Positions 25,889-32,365 of a DNA stretch of 64,000 nucleotides are shown here, one piece after another. The DNA comes from an uncultured Pseudomonadota bacterium. Its GTDB lineage: Bacteria > Pseudomonadota > Alphaproteobacteria > Rs-D84. The DNA lies in assembly GCA_949298405.1 (NCBI GenBank), contig CASFWA010000005.1, positions 1 through 64,000 of the forward strand. Direction: 5' to 3'. The notes under the pieces are model-generated. The model had not been told where the DNA came from. It did no database searches and worked only from the letters and a program-made list of their open reading frames with translations. Both the position numbers and the translations under genes were made by a program. Numbering within the stretch: the stretch's first letter is position 1; the number at the start of each line of letters is the position of its first letter.

Positions 25889-26435
25889 AATCAAAATGTT
25901 AAAAGAATTTCGTGCTTTTATTGAACGCGGAAGTGCCATAGATATGGCTGTCGGTATAATTGTTGGTAGTGTTATGACGGGAATGGTCAATTCCTTGGTA
26001 AAAGATATAATTATGCCGCCAATAGGTTTGCTTCTTGGGGATATTGATTTTTCTCAATTTTTTGTGGTTTTGTCCGGTGGCCAGGATGGCGTTCATTATA
26101 ATACGGTTGCCGAAGCACAGGCGGCTGGTGCTAATACTATGAATATAGGCGTTTTTTTGAATTCTGTGGTAAGTTTTCTTGTGACGATGTTCGCAGTATT
26201 TTTGCTTGTCCGTTTCGTAAATAAAGTCAGAATTCAAAAAGTTGTGACAACACGCGTTTGTCCTTATTGTAAGTCTTCTATAAATAAAGAGGCTTCAAAA
26301 TGCCCTAATTGTTGTTCAGAGGTTGTGCCAGAAAAAATTGGAACAGCCCAGCCCAGTGATTTAGAAAAAGATATAAGAAAAATAACTAAAATAGCAAAAA
26401 AGAAAATTTCAAAAATTAAAAAAATAACAAAATAA
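25881..26435 (+). CDS. mscL: Large-conductance mechanosensitive channel with C-terminal zinc ribbon
   Basis: A 184-residue MscL, which opens under membrane tension to release solutes. EFRAFIERGSAIDMAVGIIVGSVMTGMVNSLVKDIIMPPIG near 8-50 is the first membrane helix with its conserved pore residues, and FLNSVVSFLVTMFAVFLLVRFVNKV near 92-117 is the second. After it comes CPYC...CPNC near 129-147, a four-Cys zinc ribbon, and then a Lys-rich tail. Typical MscL is about 140 residues without a ribbon. It is cotranscribed with aroK. Confidence 0.93.
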   Translation: MSKIKMLKEFRAFIERGSAIDMAVGIIVGSVMTGMVNSLVKDIIMPPIGLLLGDIDFSQFFVVLSGGQDGVHYNTVAEAQAAGANTMNIGVFLNSVVSFLVTMFAVFLLVRFVNKVRIQKVVTTRVCPYCKSSINKEASKCPNCCSEVVPEKIGTAQPSDLEKDIRKITKIAKKKISKIKKITK

Positions 26436-27747
26436 TAAACAAATAAGTTTATTTTTTACTTGAAGTAAAAACTAATCGTTTTTACTTCTTTTTTATATAC
26501 ATATTTATAAAGATTATGTATAGTTGTTTTTGTGTGGGGCGGTGTGATAATGGGGGTGTTTTTTTATGTTTTTATGTATTTTAATTGCGTGTTGAGTATG
26601 GGTAATGGTTTTGTGGTAAAAAACGCAAAAATCTGATAGAAATATAAAAAAGGACGTTGTTCACCGCTTTTAATAACGTTTTTTTGGAAAATAGGCGTGT
26701 TCGGTGAATTTGTCTGTGTGCTGGGGTGGTTTGTGTGGAAAAAAAGAAGAATAGGGGCGTTTGCCGTTTTTTTATGGGGCGTAGAGCTTGATGATGAATC
26801 CTGAATGGACTGACTGATTTCTTCTTGGTAAATAAATGCGGGTAAAGGTTTTGTGAGAGTGCGTGCGTGGGAGGTGTTGTGCGGAGATTGTGGGTAGTGT
26901 TGTGGAACTTTCGTTGTTTATTGAAAAGTTGGATGTTTATGACTGTGTTTCTTTATGATGTTTGTCGGTTTTTGTCGTAAAATGGAATATAGAAGAGAAA
27001 AAACAGTGGGCGGGGTTGTTTGTTGCTTCTGGTTTTTTGTTGGGCGTTTAACGTTCTTCTTTTTATGTCTTTTTTATATAGGGAAGCGATATCATAAAGG
27101 CGCATAATGTATATTATGTATAGTTTGGTGTAGTTTAGGGTATTTTTTTTGGCGCTTTGTGGTTTGTGTGAATTTTATGTTTTTCTTGTCCTTTTTGATT
27201 GTTTTTTGTTTTCTTTTGATGAAAAAATTTCTAAAAATATTAATTTTTATTATTTAATAATTAAGATATCTTTTTGTTTTTATTGTTAGAAATAAAATTA
27301 ACTTTTGTTGTTTTGGGTTTGGCCTGTTTTTTTTGTTTGTTGTACTTGTGCGAATGTTGAAAAGTGCCCTTTTGGTCTTTCGTATGGTCTGGATATCTTT
27401 TTTTAGCTTTTTTTATAAAGCCTAAAATAAACAAAATTTATGAAATTTGGGCTTTTGCGCGTTTTTTTTGCCTAAAAGAGCGCTTTTTTAGAAGAAAAAC
27501 GGCGGATTTCTGCGGTTTTTTTGCTGCTTTGACGCTTTTTTATATGGGGTGGTCGGTTTTTGTGGGGGTGCTTGTTATTTTTTTTGTGTGATAAATTAAA
27601 ATGTTTTTAGGTTTTTAACGGATGGGTTATGCTTTTTTTGGTGTGTTGTGTGAAAATGGTTGTAAAAATAAATTATTTAAAATGACAATAAAATCATATT
27701 ATTAATCTTATAAGTAAAATTAACTTGTTAGGTTTTTATAATAAAAC
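26436..27747. other. 1.3-kb G/T-rich non-coding tract
   Basis: No convincing gene lies in this stretch. On the plus strand it is strongly G/T-rich and C-poor, with many runs such as TTTTTT, GGGGTG and GTGTGG, unlike the A/T-balanced gaps elsewhere. The first part has G-rich islands (26,530-27,060) and the last part is T-rich then A-rich. The only ORF of note (27364-27591) starts with GTG, has no ribosome site and is Phe-rich as expected from T-rich DNA. I saw no tandem repeat or tRNA. It ends at the left inverted repeat of the RM cassette. Confidence 0.6.
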
Positions 27748-27767
27748 ACTCTGTCCTACCAAACAGG
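27748..27767 (+). repeat. Left 20-bp inverted repeat of the RM cassette
   Basis: ACTCTGTCCTACCAAACAGG is the exact reverse complement of 30390-30409. The pair lies 2.6 kb apart and encloses one gene with its promoter and terminator. Confidence 0.9.
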
Positions 27768-27792
27768 AGAAATTTAAGCAAAAGAATAGAAT

Positions 27793-27821
27793 TTGAGAAA
27801 ATAAAGAAAATATAGTATAAT
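27793..27821 (+). promoter_or_regulatory. Promoter of the type IIG RM gene
   Basis: TTGAGA at 27793-27798 and TATAAT at 27816-27821 with a 17-bp spacer lie inside the left inverted repeat and before AAGGAG at 27840. Confidence 0.7.
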
Positions 27822-27855
27822 ATCGTTGATAAATAAGGGGAAGGAGAATGATAAT

Positions 27856-30282
27856 ATGGCGATATTTACAAGATTTGATATTATAAATACAATCGGTAGA
27901 AAATATTTAACAACAAATATTGAAAATGATGAATTTAGTTACCAACAAGCATTTGGAGACAAATGGAAAAATATAGATAAAAATATTTTTAAATCTACAA
28001 AGAAAGATACTATACATACAAAACTGGATATTAGATTTGTTGATAAAACAAATAAAATCAGTATATTAGTCGAAACAAAAGATAATTCAAAGAATTGGAA
28101 TGAAAAGGAAGTCGAAGAACAATTATCAGCTTATGTGAAAGCAGAAAAATTGTTAACCAATAATCGTATTATTGCAATAATTGCCACTCAACAAGATAAA
28201 GCAATAAAAGTATATTGGGGGTCAGATATTGTAATTGATGATTCTCATAAACTTTCAAATCAATATTCCATTAAATCTTTTTCTGAATATGCAGATTTAT
28301 ACCTAGCTAAAGAAAATAATAAAGAACAAGTAATAAAAAGCACTTATGAATTAAATAAGTTATTACATAAATATGGGATAAATGAAAAAATTAGAAGCCA
28401 ATTTGTTGGAACTTGTTTGTTGGCCTTGAAGTATAATATTGCTTATCAAGGATTACAAACACCACAAATTATAGCAGGTATTCGTTCTGTTTTAGAAAGA
28501 TTGTTAAATACCGATATAAATAAAGCAAATAAAATTGCTTTATTAGATAGCAAAGTATTACAATCCCAAGATGTAAAAAATCTAAAATCAAACGAATTTG
28601 AACAAATTTTAGATTTTATACAGAATGAAATTTTAGAATATATCAACGATACAAGTACTATGGGACAAGATATATTAAACTTGTTTTTTACTACATTTAA
28701 TAAATATGTTGGAAAAGCAGATAAAAACCAGGCTTTTACTCCAGATCATATAGCCCATTTTATGTGTAAAGTTGTAGGAATAAATAGAAATTCAAGGGTA
28801 TTAGACCCTTGTTGTGGAAGTGGTGCTTTTCTGGTAAGAGCGATGACAGAAGCTTTGGATGATTGTGAAAACCAACAAGAACGAGATAAAGTAAAAAAAG
28901 AACAAATTTATGGAATAGAATTTGAAGATACAGCTTTTGGTTTGTCAACAACAAATATGTTAATACATAGTGATGGAAATTCAAATGTAAAACAAAGCAG
29001 TTGTTTTGAAGAAGAAGATTTTATAAAAAATGCAAATATAAATGTTGTATTAATGAACCCACCATATAATGCCCAGAAGAAGTATTGTTGGAAAGAATAT
29101 ACAGATGCATGGAATAAAGATACCAAAGAAGACCCATCTCAGGGGTTGCATTTTGTATATTATATTGCATCAAAAGTAAAAACTGGAAAATTAGCTGTTT
29201 TATTACCTATGCAATGTGCTATTGGCAGTTCTTCAACTGATATACAACAATTTAAGAAAAAAATGTTAGAAGAACATACATTAGATGCAGTTTTTTCATT
29301 GCCTGTTGATATTTTTCATCCAGGTTCTACTTCTGTTGCTTGTTGTATGATATTTAATCTTGGAACCAGACACAAAAACTCAAAATTACCAACATTTTTT
29401 GGTTGCTATAAAGATGACGGCTTTATAAAAAGAAAAAATATGGGTCGAGTGGAAAAAACAAAAAATAATACTAATGAAGGTGTTTGGTCTGATATAGAAT
29501 CAGAATGGCTAAATTTATATTTTAATAGGATTGCAAAACCAGGTTTATCTGTTGTAAAAAATGTTACCGCTGAAGATGAGTGGTTAGCAGAAGCATATAT
29601 GGAAAATGATTATTCAACTTTAACACAAATAAACTTTGAAAACAATTTACGTGAATTTCTTGCATTCGAAATAAAATCAAAAACAGACAACTGTTATAAT
29701 AAACTACCTAGGCAAACAAGTAATCTAAATTTTGATACTTCTACTTGGCAAACTTTTAAAATAAGCGAACTGTTTAACAATATAGAATATGGTAAAATTC
29801 AAAAAACAGAAGTATTAAAATCAGGTAATGATGTGTATTATATTGGTGCTAAAAAAGATGATAACGGTGTAATATCTAAACATAAATTCGATTCTGAATA
29901 TATTTCGAATGGAAATTGTATTATTATGATTTGTGATGGTCAAGGTTCTATAGGTTATAATATTTATATAAATCAAGACTTTTTTGGAACAATCAATTTA
30001 GCATTGGGGTATAATGATAATCTAACAAAATATAATGCATTATTTATTATTACGGTTTTAGACCTAGAGAGACCAAAATTTAGTTTTGGAAGAAAACGAA
30101 AACCAACATTAAAAAATACAACTATAAAACTTCCCGCAAAACCAAAATTAAACGATAAAGGTGAACAGGAATACGAAGAAATAGAAGATAACGGAAAAAA
30201 GATTAAGAAACCATTGTATGATCCAGATTGGCAATATATGGAAGATTATATAAAATCTTTACCGTATGCAGATTTAATTTAG
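27856..30282 (+). CDS. Type IIG restriction-modification enzyme (nuclease + N6-adenine methylase + specificity domain)
   Basis: An 808-residue single-chain RM protein. The N-terminal part (about 1-150) shows LDIRFV...ILVETKD near 60-80, a PD-(D/E)xK-like nuclease site of the HsdR type. The central HsdM-like methylase has AFTPDHIAHFM near 295, motif I VLDPCCGSGAFL near 315 and motif IV NPPY near 400. The C-terminus (about 635-800) resembles one HsdS target-recognition half (TWQTFKISELFNNIEYGKIQ). It would both cut and methylate DNA. ATG 27856 is chosen over a TTG at 27826. The gene is AT-richer than its neighbours, has no separate hsdR or hsdS and is bounded by inverted repeats, all signs of transfer. 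Confidence 0.85.
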   Translation: MAIFTRFDIINTIGRKYLTTNIENDEFSYQQAFGDKWKNIDKNIFKSTKKDTIHTKLDIRFVDKTNKISILVETKDNSKNWNEKEVEEQLSAYVKAEKLLTNNRIIAIIATQQDKAIKVYWGSDIVIDDSHKLSNQYSIKSFSEYADLYLAKENNKEQVIKSTYELNKLLHKYGINEKIRSQFVGTCLLALKYNIAYQGLQTPQIIAGIRSVLERLLNTDINKANKIALLDSKVLQSQDVKNLKSNEFEQILDFIQNEILEYINDTSTMGQDILNLFFTTFNKYVGKADKNQAFTPDHIAHFMCKVVGINRNSRVLDPCCGSGAFLVRAMTEALDDCENQQERDKVKKEQIYGIEFEDTAFGLSTTNMLIHSDGNSNVKQSSCFEEEDFIKNANINVVLMNPPYNAQKKYCWKEYTDAWNKDTKEDPSQGLHFVYYIASKVKTGKLAVLLPMQCAIGSSSTDIQQFKKKMLEEHTLDAVFSLPVDIFHPGSTSVACCMIFNLGTRHKNSKLPTFFGCYKDDGFIKRKNMGRVEKTKNNTNEGVWSDIESEWLNLYFNRIAKPGLSVVKNVTAEDEWLAEAYMENDYSTLTQINFENNLREFLAFEIKSKTDNCYNKLPRQTSNLNFDTSTWQTFKISELFNNIEYGKIQKTEVLKSGNDVYYIGAKKDDNGVISKHKFDSEYISNGNCIIMICDGQGSIGYNIYINQDFFGTINLALGYNDNLTKYNALFIITVLDLERPKFSFGRKRKPTLKNTTIKLPAKPKLNDKGEQEYEEIEDNGKKIKKPLYDPDWQYMEDYIKSLPYADLI

Positions 30283-30337
30283 AAAGCAACTTTATATTTC
30301 AAACTGTTTCTTGTGATATAATTATTACAACCAATCA

Positions 30338-30366
30338 AGGTGTCAAAGGCATTGGCACCTTGTTTC
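30338..30366 (+). terminator. Terminator of the RM gene
   Basis: CAAGGTGTCA and TGGCACCTTG pair over 10 positions with one G-T pair and a 7-nt loop, followed by TTTCATT. It lies inside the right inverted repeat. Confidence 0.65.
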
Positions 30367-30389
30367 ATTACATTTATAATAATTTATCA

Positions 30390-30409
30390 CCTGTTTGGTA
30401 GGACAGAGT
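30390..30409 (-). repeat. Right 20-bp inverted repeat of the RM cassette
   Basis: CCTGTTTGGTAGGACAGAGT is the exact reverse complement of 27748-27767. ATAATAAAA follows directly at 30410-30418 and also occurs at 27738-27746, one base outside the left copy, as a target-site duplication might; the AT-rich sequence weakens this. Confidence 0.9.
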
Positions 30410-30514
30410 ATAATAAAAAACAAGCCGATATGTTGACGCGCCTTTAAATATTATATCGTCTTTACCGGCTTGTGTTGATGTCATAGCATTCTGTGTACAT
30501 TAGATATAAATATA

Positions 30515-30802
30515 TTATTCTAATGGACATGCGCTTGTGAATGTATAAGAACCGCTTTCGTCACTATATGTTACATCAGCCGGTGCATACATTATGCAGG
30601 AAAAGTTTGGGGAAGATTCCAAACAACTGTATGCAATACCTATGTTTGTCTGTCCAGATGGACATGTTGTTTCTGCTATTGTTATATAAGGTGCTTCGAT
30701 TTCTATGTATCCTGTTGGGCATGTCAAAGAAGGTGATGCTGCGTATGCTTTTGTAAAGATGCATCCGATAGTAAGCAATAAAACTAAAAAAGCTTTTCCC
30801 AT
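30515..30802 (-). CDS. Secreted Cys-rich protein, family B, copy 2
   Basis: A 95-residue exported paralogue of the protein at 22902-23198. The signal peptide is 1-21 (ending AYAA). The five Cys keep their places: CPTGYIEI, TTC, GIAYSCL, CIMYA and a final ACPLE. A D.SG.Y.F segment before the last Cys is also shared. It follows the family A gene by 20 bp, the same order as in module 1 but on the other strand. AAGGAGAAA precedes the ATG. Confidence 0.78.
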   Translation of the reverse strand: MGKAFLVLLLTIGCIFTKAYAASPSLTCPTGYIEIEAPYITIAETTCPSGQTNIGIAYSCLESSPNFSCIMYAPADVTYSDESGSYTFTSACPLE

Positions 30803-30822
30803 AACGATTTCTCCTTACTTTA

Positions 30823-31254
30823 TTAATCTGAAAATGGTCCGCTTAAAAGTGCGTCCCGGACGACTTTATTCGTGTCCATTAAAAAACTATTTAAGCACAT
30901 TTGCATGCACATAACTGGGCAGCCGGGGCCTATGTCTACTGCAAATACCCATTGGGATACCGTTGGACTTGTCATTTTACAATAGCAGAATGTATTATCA
31001 GAGGCTTTTGTGTTTAGAATATCTGTTTTTTGTGCGGTTGATAAGTTGTCGTCGTTGGTACCGCATACGCCGATGCCTCTTATCTCTGTGCCACCACAAT
31101 TTACAGCCCAATCGTATTGTCCCATAGTCCCCATTGTTTTTGTGCATGTCGCTGCGTTGTTTAAGTTAACGCATTTTGTGACGGCGTTTGCAGAAAAAGG
31201 TTGTATTGCAAAAATACTGATAACGGAAATATTAATTAAGATTTTGTGTGTCAT
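30823..31254 (-). CDS. Secreted Cys-rich protein, family A, copy 3
   Basis: A 143-residue exported protein with signal peptide 1-24 (ending ANA). The nine-Cys pattern of family A is kept: TKCVNL, TC, YDWAVNC, IRGIGVC, DNTFCYCK, PTVSQWV, then C, C, C. The ATG at 31254 follows AAGGAG by 9 nt, so the longer frame to 31335 is not used. It is followed by the family B gene. Upstream lie a terminator and the ~190-nt structured RNA on the same strand, so readthrough or processing from that RNA is possible. Confidence 0.8.
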   Translation of the reverse strand: MTHKILINISVISIFAIQPFSANAVTKCVNLNNAATCTKTMGTMGQYDWAVNCGGTEIRGIGVCGTNDDNLSTAQKTDILNTKASDNTFCYCKMTSPTVSQWVFAVDIGPGCPVMCMQMCLNSFLMDTNKVVRDALLSGPFSD

Positions 31255-31289
31255 GTTCTTGATTCTCCTTTTCTTTTTTTTTGCTTTTT

Positions 31290-31478
31290 TAAAGAAAAAC
31301 CACCGGAAAATTTGGTGGTTGGAGTTTAAGAACAATTGAGTGAATTGCGTGATTTATTCTGTATATTCATCACACTCCAACCAATTAAAGTTTGGTTTGG
31401 AGGATTTTGTTTTACGTCGGTTTTAATGACGCACTCAATGGGTTCTTAAGCCCGATGTGGGGAACTCCCCCTCATCAT
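31290..31478 (-). ncRNA. Rod-shaped structured RNA, 6S RNA-like
   Basis: A ~190-nt minus-strand transcript with its own promoter and terminator. It folds as one long rod: TTAAGAAC pairs with GTTCTTAA, TTGAGTG with CACTCAA, GCGT with ACGC, and the tip is CTCCAAACCAA against TTGGTTGGAG with one bulged A. GGAGT and ACTCC extend the base around a 5' bubble. AACCACC and GGTGGTT then form the terminator followed by TTTTTC. Length and shape (closing stem, bubbles, terminal hairpin) fit 6S RNA, which binds sigma70 RNA polymerase. I could not confirm the family by sequence, so the name is inference. Confidence 0.55.
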
Positions 31479-31483
31479 TGTTT

Positions 31484-31512
31484 ATATTATCGCACACTTA
31501 TGTTTATATCAA
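31484..31512 (-). promoter_or_regulatory. Promoter of the structured RNA
   Basis: On the minus strand TTGATA (31512-31507) and TAATAT (31489-31484) have a 17-bp spacer. Transcription would begin near 31478. Confidence 0.7.
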
Positions 31513-31521
31513 GTCTTAATG

Positions 31522-31550
31522 TTGATTTTGTTTTGTTTGGACATTATAAT
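31522..31550 (+). promoter_or_regulatory. Promoter of tlyA
   Basis: TTGATT at 31522-31527 and TATAAT at 31545-31550 have a 17-bp spacer. The ATG at 31561 is 10 nt after the -10 box, leaving almost no leader. It is back to back with the promoter of the structured RNA. Confidence 0.7.
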
Positions 31551-31560
31551 AGTTCGTGTT

Positions 31561-32271
31561 ATGAGATTAGATCAGGCATTGGTTTCTAGAAATCTGTATT
31601 CGACACGTGCGAAAGCGGTCGCTGCTATAAAAAGCGGTTTGGTTTCTGTGAATGGTTGTGCTGCACAAAAACCTAGTCAGCAGGTTTCGGAAACGGATGA
31701 GATTTTAGCCGGTGCGTTGCCGTATAACTCTGGTCGCGGAAGTTTAAAGTTAGAACGTGCTTTAACTTTTTTTAATGTAAATCCAAACGGTTATGCGTGT
31801 CTTGATGTTGGGGCTAGTACCGGTGGTTTTACAGAAGTTTTATTAAATCATGGCGCAAAAAAAGTTTTTGCAGTTGATGTCGGGACGGGGCAGTTAATAT
31901 CGGATTTGCGCAGCGATACACGTGTTGTTTCTTTGGAACAAACAGATATAAGAAAGTTAAAACCTATCGAAAAGGTTGATTTAATTGTTATAGATGTGTC
32001 TTTTATTTCTTTGACGAATATTGTCGATTGCTTGCCCCAATGGGGGGCTAAACAGATTATCGCACTTATTAAACCGCAATTTGAAGTTGCTCGTGAAATA
32101 GCAGCCAAGATGGGTGGGGTTATAAAATCTGATGCTGATAGGCAAAATGCAATAAGAAAAGTCGTAGAAGCCTTTGAAAAATTTGGGTTTGTCTGTCAAG
32201 GTGTTATAGAGTCCCCTATCCTTGGTGGCAGTGGCAATGTAGAATATCTTATGTATGCGGTTCGTGAGTAA
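31561..32271 (+). CDS. tlyA: TlyA-family rRNA 2'-O-methyltransferase
   Basis: A 236-residue protein with an N-terminal S4 RNA-binding domain (MRLDQALVSRNLYSTRAKAVAAIKSGLVSVNG) and a FtsJ-like methyltransferase (CLDVGASTGGFTEVLLNHGAKKVFAVDVG near 79-107, DLIVIDVSFISL near 140, KPQFEV near 175). TlyA proteins methylate 16S and 23S rRNA cytidines and are often labelled haemolysins. The ATG at 31561 is chosen because the promoter lies within the longer frame to 31519. It is a single gene before leuS. Confidence 0.9.
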   Translation: MRLDQALVSRNLYSTRAKAVAAIKSGLVSVNGCAAQKPSQQVSETDEILAGALPYNSGRGSLKLERALTFFNVNPNGYACLDVGASTGGFTEVLLNHGAKKVFAVDVGTGQLISDLRSDTRVVSLEQTDIRKLKPIEKVDLIVIDVSFISLTNIVDCLPQWGAKQIIALIKPQFEVAREIAAKMGGVIKSDADRQNAIRKVVEAFEKFGFVCQGVIESPILGGSGNVEYLMYAVRE

Positions 32272-32365
32272 AGATTTTTAAGCGGTTTCGGTTTAAAATT
32301 CTTGAATTTATAGATACTTATGTATAAAATTTACGTGTTTTATTATAAAAAAGTAGGTAATAAAA

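Noticed and set aside
27364-27591. 75-codon ORF in the G/T-rich tract
   Set aside because: It begins with GTG, has no ribosome site, and its Phe/Trp/Val-rich product is what T/G-rich DNA yields by chance.
27748-30409. The 20-bp inverted repeats as one hairpin or as terminators
   Set aside because: They are 2.6 kb apart and have no U-tract, so they are not a terminator pair. The RM gene has its own separate hairpin.
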